From positions 1 to 5,082 of the forward strand of contig JAGQRA010000903.1 of assembly GCA_020425885.1 (NCBI GenBank): a stretch of DNA of 5,082 nucleotides, read 5' to 3'. Below, one piece after another: positions 1 through 5,082 of the stretch. Both the position numbers and the translations under genes were made by a program. This DNA is from Planctomycetota bacterium. GTDB taxonomy: Bacteria > Planctomycetota > UBA1135 > UBA2386. The stretch's first letter is position 1, and each line of letters begins with the position of its first letter. The notes beneath the pieces were generated by a model. The model saw only the letters and a program-made list of their open reading frames with translations, did no database searches and had not been told where the DNA came from.

Positions 1-1
1 A

Positions 2-43
2 GTTCGCAGCGCGGGTCGCCCGTCGGTGCCGATCGTGAAGTGA
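2..43 (+). CDS. Possible 3' end of a gene entering from the left (very weak)
   Basis: The frame starting at base 2 reads VRSAGRPSVPIVK and ends in TGA at 41-43. The peptide could be the last residues of a protein whose body lies outside the window. Thirteen codons cannot establish coding potential in DNA this GC-rich, and another frame is also open across this stretch. No product can be named. Confidence 0.2.
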   Translation, partial: VRSAGRPSVPIVK

Positions 44-278
44 GAGCGCTCGGGTGGCGCACGCCCCCGGGACGGCTCTGCGCGGCCACGCCACATCGCA
101 GGGCGACCACGCCCAGGGGCCGACTCGGTCACGCACTCGCCCCCGATTCCACTACGCCCATCGTCGATTCCCGGCGCACGACCGCGCCTCCTAGAATTCA
201 CGGATCGAGATCGCGGAGACACCTCCGTCGTCCGGCCTTCTGCCTCTCGCCGCGTGCGCTCCGCGTACCTCCCAGACA
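44..278. other. Upstream non-coding region of the secreted-protein gene
   Basis: I see no supportable gene here. The open frames that cross it are arginine- and proline-rich translations typical of out-of-frame GC-rich DNA. The segment leads into the Shine-Dalgarno of the secreted-protein gene and presumably holds its promoter and 5' leader. Confidence 0.5.
192..197 (+). promoter_or_regulatory. Candidate -10 element (TAGAAT)
   Basis: TAGAAT matches the sigma-70 -10 consensus TATAAT at five of six positions and sits in one of the few AT-richer patches of the leader, about 95 bases before the chosen start codon. No good -35 hexamer is found 16-18 bases upstream, so this is a weak candidate based on position and match alone. 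Confidence 0.25.
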
Positions 279-279
279 C

Positions 280-284
280 AGGAG
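280..284 (+). promoter_or_regulatory. Shine-Dalgarno AGGAG that decides the start at 293
   Basis: AGGAG lies 8 bases before the ATG at 293. This is the reason for preferring that start over the in-frame ATGs at 254, which is upstream of the site, and at 323, which is too far downstream. Confidence 0.75.
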
Positions 285-292
285 TCCACCGC

Positions 293-403
293 ATGTCCCA
301 AGTCATCCAGCGCGGCCCACCCATGGCGTCCTCCCATCGGCGCGGCCTTCGGACGACCGCTTTGCTCCTCGCCGTCGCCGGCTTCGCGTCCGGCGCCGCG
401 TCG
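293..403 (+). other. Sec signal peptide of the exported protein
   Basis: Codons 1-37 encode a positively charged n-region, a hydrophobic core (ALLLAVAGFA) and a small-residue AXA-like end (GAAS). The predicted signal peptidase I cut falls just before QRLDPF. A start at 323 would give a shorter but equally good signal, so the leader is supported whichever start is used. Confidence 0.75.
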
Positions 404-1576
404 CAGCGGCTCGACCCCTTCACCCGCTTCTCCGGCAAGGTCGACATCGCCACCGCCGCGGTGAGCAGCGCCGACTCGGGGACGCTCGACCTCGCCAGCG
501 TGCCCGCCGGCGTGACCATCCTCAAGGTCTACTACTACTTCGCGACGATCGACAACCACACCGTGAGTTCGCACACGTTCGCGGGCGTGAGCCTGCCGGT
601 CGTCCAGATCGGCCTCCAACCCGGAACCAGCAGCGCGAAGAACGCCCGCGGCTACCGCAACGACGTGACGGACATCGTCACCGGCAACGGCAGCTACGCC
701 TTCGCGCGTCAGGCCAGCGGCTGGTCGCGCGGCGCGGCGCTGCTCGTCGTCTATCAGGACACCGCGCTCGCCGACCATTTCGACCTCTGGGTGCATGACG
801 GCATCGACGGCGGCAGCACCGCCGATGGTGGCAACTGCCCGTGGGCCACGCCACCGATGTTCGTGTTCAACGGCGCGTCCACGCCATGCGCGGTCGACGT
901 CACGTATCTGATCCAGGGCGGCCAGCCCGGCTACGGCGAACGCTACCTGTTCGGGGCCGGTGGAGGTGCCCTGGTGGCGATCACCGACAACGATCCCGCC
1001 ACTCTGGGCATGGAGTTCGATCGCTACGACGTGTCGCCGTTCTTCGCCGGCGGCGAGACCACCGCCTCGGCGAACTGCTGCGAACTCACCGACGCGATTC
1101 TGTGGCTGGCGGCCGTGATGCGGGTCAGGGTCGGCTACGCGCCGGCGACGGTGGTCCCGCTCGGTACCGGCTGTGGCGCGCAGCCGCCGTTGCTCGCGGC
1201 GCCTGGCGGCAACCTGCCGGTTCTCGGCACCACGTTCACCTTCGACCTGTTGAGCCCCGCGAGCCCCGGCCTGTTCGCGATGATCGCCGCCGGCACGTCG
1301 ACGAGCTACCATTCGTCGCTCGGCGTCGCGCTGCCCTACGATCTCGGCCCGTACGGGTTGACGGGTTGCATCCTGCGCTGCAGCGACGACCTCGGCGTCA
1401 TCACCGGCGTGCTCGACGGGAGCGGCCTCTGGTCCAACAACCTGACCGTGCCCAATGACCCGACCTTCTGCGGCTTGCCGATCTGCCTGCAGGGTTTCGC
1501 GGCTGGCCCCAACAACACCCCTACCGCGCCGGAGATCTTCGTCAGCAACGGGCTGCGTTGCATCGTGGGCACCTGA
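293..1576 (+). CDS. Exported cysteine-rich beta-domain protein, planctomycete type
   Basis: A 427-residue protein probably exported by Sec; the function is unknown. The start at 293 follows an AGGAG site. Residues 1-20 form a basic n-region (RR and R at 16-20), and 21-37 a hydrophobic stretch (TTALLLAVAGFASGAAS) with likely cleavage after ASGAAS; no other membrane segment is seen. Residues about 40-285 look like a beta-sandwich surface domain. The run 'RNDVTDIVTGNGSYAFA' (122-138), then 'GAALLVVYQD' (147-156) and 'LWVHDG' (165-170), resembles extracellular domains such as DUF3344, a tentative match. Residues 289-427 form a second module with GTGCG (291-295), 'GLTGCILRCSDD' (355-366), 'LPICLQGFA' (395-403) and 'SNGLRCIVG' (418-426), which I associate with C-termini of secreted planctomycete proteins. 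Ten cysteines, including a vicinal pair at 262-263, suggest disulfides and an extracellular location. It stands alone on its strand. Remnants of a related module lie just downstream. Certain as a gene; an adhesion or surface role is only a guess. Confidence 0.9.
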   Translation: MSQVIQRGPPMASSHRRGLRTTALLLAVAGFASGAASQRLDPFTRFSGKVDIATAAVSSADSGTLDLASVPAGVTILKVYYYFATIDNHTVSSHTFAGVSLPVVQIGLQPGTSSAKNARGYRNDVTDIVTGNGSYAFARQASGWSRGAALLVVYQDTALADHFDLWVHDGIDGGSTADGGNCPWATPPMFVFNGASTPCAVDVTYLIQGGQPGYGERYLFGAGGGALVAITDNDPATLGMEFDRYDVSPFFAGGETTASANCCELTDAILWLAAVMRVRVGYAPATVVPLGTGCGAQPPLLAAPGGNLPVLGTTFTFDLLSPASPGLFAMIAAGTSTSYHSSLGVALPYDLGPYGLTGCILRCSDDLGVITGVLDGSGLWSNNLTVPNDPTFCGLPICLQGFAAGPNNTPTAPEIFVSNGLRCIVGT

Positions 1577-1682
1577 GTCCTCGGGCTCGGGTGGGGCGGC
1601 AGGCCTGTCGTTCGGCCCGTGGCACTACGGATCGCCGCGGCGTCGCGGTCGAATCCGGCCGGGTGCTCGGCTTCACGCCGAG
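1577..1682. other. Spacer after the secreted-protein gene
   Basis: I recognise no gene here. A 6-bp stem (CTCGGC at 1666-1671 with GCCGAG at 1677-1682, 5-base loop) is present but has no following T-run, so it is not called a terminator. No clear terminator for the upstream gene is seen. Confidence 0.4.
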
Positions 1683-1893
1683 TCCCTTCGGCAGCAGGGG
1701 AAGAGCCGGCAGCGAGAACCGGATCGACTCGGCGAAGCCGGCGCCATCGGTCACCGCCAGCATCGAGGTGATCGCGCCACCGAGGTAGAGCGTGCAGGGC
1801 GGAAACGGTGCGCGACGACGGGCAGCGTCATCCCGCCGTTCTGCGGACCGGTGCTGACGCCGAACAGGTTCGGCGTGCTCGGCCCGGCGCCGA
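1683..1893 (-). pseudogene. Remnant of a secreted-protein C-terminal module (frame-broken)
   Basis: Read on the minus strand, about 1893-1808 gives GAGPSTPNLFGVSTGPQNGG followed by MTLPVV. A one-base frame change near 1800-1808 then leads into 'PFPPCTLYLGG' and 'SMLAVTDGAGFAESIRFSLP' down to about 1690. This matches the layout of the C-terminal module of the intact exported protein nearby: P-L core, GC-L strand, a D-G turn, then a slP strand. It has no start and no module ending, and the continuation below 1683 is not recognisable. It is therefore called a decayed fragment, not a gene. The family assignment rests on pattern similarity read by eye. A sequencing or assembly error could also cause the frame break. 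Confidence 0.5.
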
Positions 1894-1910
1894 CCGGAGG
1901 AACCGCCTCG

Positions 1911-2066
1911 TGCTCGGGAGCCGCGAGCCTGCCGCTGCCATTGCCGCCGGTGTCCGCGCTCGCGGGACTGACGCTCGCCGGCCAGGCCATCCTGCTGCGC
2001 GCCTCGCCGCTCGGCTACGGAACGGATCTGAGCGAGTGCGCCGCGTTCACGCTGCAGGGCAACTAG
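1911..2066 (+). pseudogene. 3' remnant of a secreted-protein C-terminal module
   Basis: The plus-strand frame ending in TAG at 2064-2066 reads 'CSGAASLPLPLPPVSALAG', then 'LTLAGQAILLRASPLG', then 'ECAAFTLQGN'. This resembles the last strands of the C-terminal module seen in the 293-1576 protein (slplP, laG-l--Qa, then a short final strand ending in G). The frame continues further left, but that part (before about 1911) is antisense to the minus-strand remnant and looks non-coding, so no N-terminal domain or signal peptide is attached. A terminator-like hairpin begins 24 bases after the stop, suggesting this is the genuine 3' end of a once-transcribed gene. It could instead be the second half of a gene broken by a local inversion. 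Confidence 0.5.
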
Positions 2067-2089
2067 CTGGCCGCGGACCGTGGGGGCGT

Positions 2090-2123
2090 GGGTTCCGGAT
2101 GGTCCGGAGCACCCTTTCTGTTT
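2090..2123 (+). terminator. Rho-independent terminator-like hairpin with T-rich tail
   Basis: GGGT (2090-2093) and TCCGGA (2094-2099) pair with TCCGGA (2103-2108) and ACCC (2111-2114), with a 3-base loop and a 2-base bulge. The stem is followed by TTTCTGTTT at 2115-2123, which is striking in DNA this GC-rich. It sits 24 bases past the stop codon at 2066, in the right orientation for the plus-strand remnant. Each arm TCCGGA is itself palindromic, which lowers certainty slightly. Confidence 0.6.
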
Positions 2124-2575
2124 CCCACGCGCGCCGCTGCGCCTGGCACGGCTCCCGTACTTCCACCGTCCGATTCTTCGCATCCGCCGACGACTCCAGG
2201 GATGACTCGCCACGCGCCATCGCGGAGGCTCTCGCGATGCTTCGACGACTCGACGCAGGATGCGACGCGCTGCGGACCAGCCATCGGCCGCGAAGCGCTG
2301 ACGGACACGGTCGTCGGTGACCAGCGGCTCGGACGGTTCGACGCTCACGGTCGCATGCTGGTCCACCTCGGGAACAGGACCCGAGCCGCAATTCGCAGCA
2401 ACGACCTCTGGTTCGCGGTCGTCGTGTTCGCCCCGGAAACGACCTGCGGCATTGCCGACGTGTTCGTAGCAGCCAGGTCTCAGATCGTTCGATAGCAGGC
2501 TGCCGAACGCGTCGCCGTCAGCAGTCCGACGGATCGGGTTCGGCCCACTGCGGCGAGCGCGCGCGGGCCTCTGCC
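2124..2575. other. Gene-poor spacer with no recognised feature
   Basis: About 450 bases separate the terminator-like hairpin from the 3' end of the oxygenase gene. Several frames are open on both strands, including a plus-strand frame to 2495. None gives a recognisable domain, a plausible ribosome site or a coherent composition. It may be decayed coding sequence, but I cannot assign it. Confidence 0.45.
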
Positions 2576-3367
2576 TCAGCCCCGCTGCCAGACGATCGGG
2601 AAGTCAGGGCCCTCGACCACCGCCCCGGTCGGCAGGTGCGGCACGCCGCGCAGCAGTGGCGCGCGGCCGTCGGCGACGCGCACGTCGGCGGCCATGTAGT
2701 TCAGCACGACGGCGCGCCGCCAGCGCCCGCTGCGATTGCTGCCGCTGCCGTGCAACAGGTGGCTGTGGTGGATCGTGGCCTGCCCGGCGCGGCATGGCAC
2801 CGCCACCGGATCCCAGCCGATCTCCGGGGCGACGTGTTCGCGGATCGCCTCGAGGTCAGCGTCGAACGGGATCGGCGGCAACAGCGGCAGTCGATGGCTG
2901 CCGGGCAGGAACGAGAGGCAGCCGCTCTCCGCGTCGCTGTCGTCGAGCAGCAGGTTCAGCGTGATGTGCCGTGCGGGGGCGGTGCGTTGCCAGTAGGAGA
3001 AGTCCTGATGCCACGGCACGACGCCGGGATGGTGCGGTGGCTTGGCGAACACCTGGTCGTGGAAGAACCTCAGGCGTTCGACCCCGAGCAACGTGGCACA
3101 GGGTCGTGTGATCCGCGGATCGAACACCAGCGCGCGCAGCACCGGGTGCACGCGCCAGCCGCCGAGGAAGTGGCAGACCACTTCATCCGGGCGCTCGACG
3201 TGGGCCAGCTCCACCTCGTAGAGCCGGTCCTCGAGTCGCGGCAGCTCGGCGATCACTTCGGCGACCGCGTTGCGCACGCGCGCGACCTCGTCAGGCGTGA
3301 GCACGTCGAGCGGGCCGACGAAGCCGTCGCGCTCGAAGCGCTCGCGTTCCGTGTCCGGGAGGTTCAT
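2576..3367 (-). CDS. Phytanoyl-CoA dioxygenase (PhyH) family Fe(II)/2-oxoglutarate oxygenase
   Basis: A 263-residue, probably cytoplasmic enzyme of the PhyH family, which hydroxylates small molecules or lipids using Fe(II), O2 and 2-oxoglutarate. The substrate cannot be told from sequence. It opens with 'ERFERDGFVGPLDVLTPDEV' (residues 8-27), the usual PhyH N-terminus. It has 'DQVFAKPP' (104-111), then 'PWHQDFSYW' (118-126), which supplies iron ligands H120 and D122, and 'ESGCLSFLPGSHRLP' (147-161). 'HHSHLLHGSGSNRSGRWRR' (200-218) supplies the distal iron ligand H206 and a 2-oxoglutarate-binding arginine at 217 or 218. All catalytic elements are intact and the length is normal. I chose the start at 3367 because the family N-terminus begins there; the frame stays open upstream, but that part is non-coding-like and crosses the tandem repeat and the end of ruvA. 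No strong Shine-Dalgarno is present. It lies 94 bases downstream of ruvA on the same strand. Confidence 0.93.
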   Translation of the reverse strand: MNLPDTERERFERDGFVGPLDVLTPDEVARVRNAVAEVIAELPRLEDRLYEVELAHVERPDEVVCHFLGGWRVHPVLRALVFDPRITRPCATLLGVERLRFFHDQVFAKPPHHPGVVPWHQDFSYWQRTAPARHITLNLLLDDSDAESGCLSFLPGSHRLPLLPPIPFDADLEAIREHVAPEIGWDPVAVPCRAGQATIHHSHLLHGSGSNRSGRWRRAVVLNYMAADVRVADGRAPLLRGVPHLPTGAVVEGPDFPIVWQRG

Positions 3368-3401
3368 CGCTGGGGCCCTGATGCCATGAGTAGGAAGTGG
3401 C

Positions 3402-3436
3402 CGCTGTCCGAGGTTGACGCTGTCCGAGGTTGACGC
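3402..3436. repeat. Perfect 16-bp tandem repeat between ruvA and the oxygenase gene
   Basis: The unit CGCTGTCCGAGGTTGA occurs at 3402-3417 and again at 3418-3433, with three more matching bases to 3436, so 35 bases follow a period of 16. It sits 35 bases upstream of the oxygenase start codon, in the 94-base gap after ruvA. Two identical adjacent sites before a gene could be operator half-sites. A replication-slippage duplication in spacer DNA is equally possible. Confidence 0.85.
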
Positions 3437-3461
3437 CGGGTGCGGTGTCACCCCAGGTCCG

Positions 3462-4052
3462 CTACATCTGCAGCACGGCCTTGACCAGGATCTCGGTCGA
3501 TGCGTCCGGCACGGTCGATCGCCTCGCCCTGTCGACCTTGGCGCGCGCGTCCTTCTCGCTGTAGCCGAGCGTGACCAGCGCCGCCACCGCGTCGTCGGCG
3601 CTCTGGCTCGGCAGCGCGGTCGGCGGTTCGCCTGGCGTGACGCCGAGGTCGAGCTTGTGCATCGCATCGCGCAGTTCGAGGCAGATGCGTTCGGCGGTCT
3701 TGGTGCCGACGCCCTTGACCCGTTTCAACGCCGCGGCATCGCCGGCCGCGATCGTCGCCGCCAGCTCGCCCGGCGCGTAGACGCTGAGCAGCGCCAACGC
3801 GATCGCGGGCCCGACGCCGCTGACCGACAGCACGCGGCGCGCCAACTCGCGTTCGGTTGGCGTGGCGAACGCCAGCAGCGAGGGGTTGCCATCGACGACG
3901 TGCAGGATCGTGAACAGCTGATGGGTCTGGCCCTGCGCCAGCTGCGCCGAGGTGCTCAGCGAGACGCGGCAGTCGTAGCCGACGCCGCCGCAACGGATGA
4001 CGACGCGCGAGGCGTGCTTGTCGATGATCTCACCGAGCAGGTGGTCGTACAT
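3462..4052 (-). CDS. ruvA: Holliday junction branch migration complex subunit RuvA
   Basis: RuvA binds four-way DNA junctions as a tetramer and loads the RuvB helicase, driving branch migration before RuvC cleavage in recombinational repair. The protein has 196 residues (E. coli RuvA has 203) and all three domains. Residues 1-62 are the OB fold, with 'VIRCGGVGYDCRV' (18-30). Domain II has two helix-hairpin-helix motifs, 'VSGVGPAIALALL' (77-89) and 'VKGVGTKTAERICLEL' (112-127), that contact the DNA backbone. After a flexible linker (about 137-151), the RuvB-binding domain III reads 'DDAVAALVTLGYSEKDA' (153-169). The acidic pin of E. coli (Glu55, Asp56) aligns by eye with Gly55 and Asn56 here, leaving only Asp54 acidic. 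The start at 4052 gives the standard N-terminus, with GAGG and GGAG purine runs just upstream. It lies 48 bases after the TPR/alpha-CTD gene, probably one transcript. No ruvB or ruvC is in the window. Confidence 0.96.
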   Translation of the reverse strand: MYDHLLGEIIDKHASRVVIRCGGVGYDCRVSLSTSAQLAQGQTHQLFTILHVVDGNPSLLAFATPTERELARRVLSVSGVGPAIALALLSVYAPGELAATIAAGDAAALKRVKGVGTKTAERICLELRDAMHKLDLGVTPGEPPTALPSQSADDAVAALVTLGYSEKDARAKVDRARRSTVPDASTEILVKAVLQM

Positions 4053-4100
4053 CGGCCTCGTTCTCCGGCGCTACGGCAAAAGCGCGCGTCCTCTCTCGCC
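4053..4100 (-). promoter_or_regulatory. Short intercistronic gap with ruvA ribosome-binding purines
   Basis: The 48 bases between the TPR/alpha-CTD stop and the ruvA start show no hairpin with a T-run, in keeping with co-transcription. Read on the minus strand, GGAG and GAGG lie about 10 and 4 bases before the ruvA ATG. Either may serve as a modest Shine-Dalgarno, but neither is ideally placed. Confidence 0.4.
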
Positions 4101-5082
4101 TCAGCCGCGCAGCGCCAGGCCGAACTCGTCGAGCTTGGTCTTGATCTCGTTGAGCGAGGTCTGGCCGAAGTTCGGGCAGGCCAGCAGCTCGGCCTCGGTC
4201 TTGTTGGCGAGATCGCCGATGGTGCGGATCTTGAGCAGGTCGACGATGCGGCGGCTGCGTACCGACAGGTCGAGCTCGGTGATCGGCCGGCGCGACGGGT
4301 CGGGGCTGTTGGGATCCGGTGCCTCCTCGGGCTTGACGACCGGTTCGGAGGCCTCGCCGAGGTCGCGGTTCATCAGCTCGTCGGCCGTCATGCCGAGGCG
4401 GAGTCCCTTGTTCTTGAGGATCTCCTTGATCTCGTTGAGCGACGTCTCGCCGAAGTTCTTGTAGCTGAGCAGCTCGGCCTCGGTCTTCTTGACCAGGTCG
4501 CCGAGCGTGCGGATGTTCATCTTCGCGAGGCAGTTGCGCGACCGCACCGAGAGCTCGAAGTCGTTGATCGGGGTGCGCAGCAGCTTGTTGCGCTTGTCGT
4601 CGCGGCGCTCCTGGTCCTCGTCGTAGTACATGTTGAGCGCGGCCGCGGCGTCGCGCCGATAGAGGCGGGCGCGGGCGTTCTCGGGGTCGGCCTGCAGCGC
4701 CAGGTCGAAGCACTGCATGGCGCGGCGGTAGTTGCCGATGTCCTCGTAGAGGATGCCGAGATTGACGACGCAGGCGGCGTTTACCGGCGGCGCCATCAGC
4801 GCGCGCTCGTAGAGCTCGCGCGCCTCCTCGTCCTCGCCGCGCAGGTCGACGTTGACCGCGAGGCGGAACAGCGCGTGCTTGTGGTTCTCGTCTTTGCCGA
4901 GCACCTCGTCGTAGCACGCGATCGCGGCTTCGGTCTCGCGGTTGATCTCGTGCACTCGGCCCTGGAAGTAGCGGCGGTCGTTGTCGTCGAGCAACGCGCC
5001 GGTCTTCGCCAGCTCGGCGGCGAGTCGCTCGCCATCGCCCATCGCGTCGAGCGTGCGCAGGAAGGCCAGCGCCTGGCTGGCA
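4101..5082 (-). CDS. TPR protein with two RNA polymerase alpha C-terminal domains (5'-partial)
   Basis: At least 326 residues are visible and the frame stays open to the window edge. The first ATG in the window (5042) is preceded by in-frame helical residues ([13 protein letters not shown]), so the true start is probably outside. Numbering from that Met, residues about 22-123 hold three TPR units; the clearest is '[19 protein letters not shown]' (94-112). Residues 157-217 and 252-312 are two copies of the alpha-CTD fold, each with 'LSVRSR', 'IRT(L/I)GDL', 'KTEAELL' and 'NFG(E/Q)TSLNEIK'. In E. coli this domain binds UP-element DNA and activators through Arg265 and neighbours. Here the first copy keeps Arg, Asn and Cys (167, 170, 171), while the second keeps Arg262 but has Arg-Ile instead of Asn-Cys. 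The alpha N-terminal assembly domain is not seen, so this is not RpoA. Such TPR/alpha-CTD proteins are, to my knowledge, a planctomycete feature without an established role. A DNA- or polymerase-contacting adaptor is inference. It is upstream of ruvA, likely in an operon. Confidence 0.88.
   Translation of the reverse strand, partial: ASQALAFLRTLDAMGDGERLAAELAKTGALLDDNDRRYFQGRVHEINRETEAAIACYDEVLGKDENHKHALFRLAVNVDLRGEDEEARELYERALMAPPVNAACVVNLGILYEDIGNYRRAMQCFDLALQADPENARARLYRRDAAAALNMYYDEDQERRDDKRNKLLRTPINDFELSVRSRNCLAKMNIRTLGDLVKKTEAELLSYKNFGETSLNEIKEILKNKGLRLGMTADELMNRDLGEASEPVVKPEEAPDPNSPDPSRRPITELDLSVRSRRIVDLLKIRTIGDLANKTEAELLACPNFGQTSLNEIKTKLDEFGLALRG
4107..4289 (-). repeat. Second alpha-CTD copy (C-terminal)
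   Basis: This encodes residues about 252-312 of the TPR/alpha-CTD protein and repeats the first copy at an offset of exactly 95 codons (285 bases). DNA identity is visibly high from 4141 on (TTGATCTCGTTGAGCGA at both 4141 and 4426). The copy has lost the Asn and Cys of the canonical DNA-contact helix. Confidence 0.8.
4392..4574 (-). repeat. First alpha-CTD copy
   Basis: This encodes residues about 157-217 of the TPR/alpha-CTD protein. It is the closer of the two to E. coli RpoA, with '[10 protein letters not shown]' against the E. coli 'ELTVRSANCL', and an ending 'KNKGLRLGM' like 'ASRGLSLGM'. A roughly 35-residue acidic, proline-rich linker separates it from the second copy. Confidence 0.85.

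Noticed and set aside
254..292. Upstream ATG at 254 as start of the exported protein
   Set aside because: It precedes the AGGAG at 280-284, would put that site inside the gene and adds 13 residues before the signal peptide. The ATG at 293 is correctly spaced.
191..1312. Long open frame (373 codons) antisense to the exported-protein gene
   Set aside because: Its translation is rich in Arg, Ala, Gly, Val and His with no domain, as expected from the antisense of GC-rich coding DNA. The sense strand has a signal peptide, a ribosome site and a coherent protein.
1666..1682. Small hairpin as terminator of the exported-protein gene
   Set aside because: The stem is only 6 bp, lies 90 bases past the stop and has no following T-run.
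1542..2366. Minus-strand frame of 274 codons as one intact gene
   Set aside because: Only its part near 1690-1799 resembles a protein family. The rest is antisense of the plus remnant or unrecognisable, and it runs into the end of the intact exported-protein gene.
2088..2495. Plus-strand open frame of 135 codons in the spacer
   Set aside because: It begins inside the terminator-like hairpin region, has no ribosome site and gives no recognisable motif.
2636..3433. Plus-strand open frame of 265 codons opposite the oxygenase
   Set aside because: It is an antisense shadow. The minus strand carries a complete catalytic motif set for PhyH.
3368..3667. N-terminal extension of the oxygenase to 3667
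   Set aside because: The extra 100 residues are Arg/Pro-rich, cross the tandem repeat and overlap the end of ruvA in another frame. The PhyH family N-terminus begins at the Met encoded at 3367.
4030..4917. Second minus-strand frame overlapping the TPR/alpha-CTD gene
   Set aside because: The Arg/Pro-rich translation has no domain and runs out of frame through clear TPR and alpha-CTD coding sequence.
1..5082. CRISPR array, tRNA, rRNA or insertion sequence
   Set aside because: No regularly spaced repeats beyond the single 16-bp duplication, no cloverleaf or rRNA-like sequence, and no transposase motif or terminal inverted repeats were seen on either strand.

Overview
The window is high-GC bacterial DNA, probably from a member of the Planctomycetota. 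Two features suggest this. One is a TPR protein carrying two RNA polymerase alpha C-terminal domains. The other is a large secreted beta-rich protein whose C-terminal module (GTGCG, a GC-L core and a SNGL ending) I associate with secreted proteins of planctomycetes related to Engelhardtia (Rohdeia) and Saltatorellus. The phylum call is inference from protein style, not from a marker gene.

Left part (1-1576, + strand): after about 290 bases with no convincing complete gene, one complete gene encodes an exported cysteine-rich protein with a clear Shine-Dalgarno and signal peptide. Positions 2-43 may be the 3' tail of a gene lying to the left.

Middle (1577-2575): about 1 kb with no intact gene. 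It holds two remnants of the same C-terminal module, placed head to head on opposite strands (about 1683-1893 on -, with a frame break near 1800-1808, and 1911-2066 on +). The + remnant ends in a proper stop and is followed 24 bases later by a strong terminator-like hairpin with a T-rich tail. This looks like a decayed or rearranged paralogue of the secreted protein. I recognise nothing in 2124-2575.

Right part (2576-5082, all - strand, transcribed right to left): a TPR/double alpha-CTD protein whose 5' end lies outside the window, then ruvA (Holliday junction branch migration) 48 bases downstream, then a phytanoyl-CoA dioxygenase family (PhyH) oxygenase after a 94-base gap. That gap contains a perfect 16-bp tandem repeat. 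The first two genes are spaced like an operon. The PhyH gene may share the transcript or have its own promoter in the gap. The repair gene, the presumed transcription or adaptor protein and the oxygenase have no obvious common pathway.
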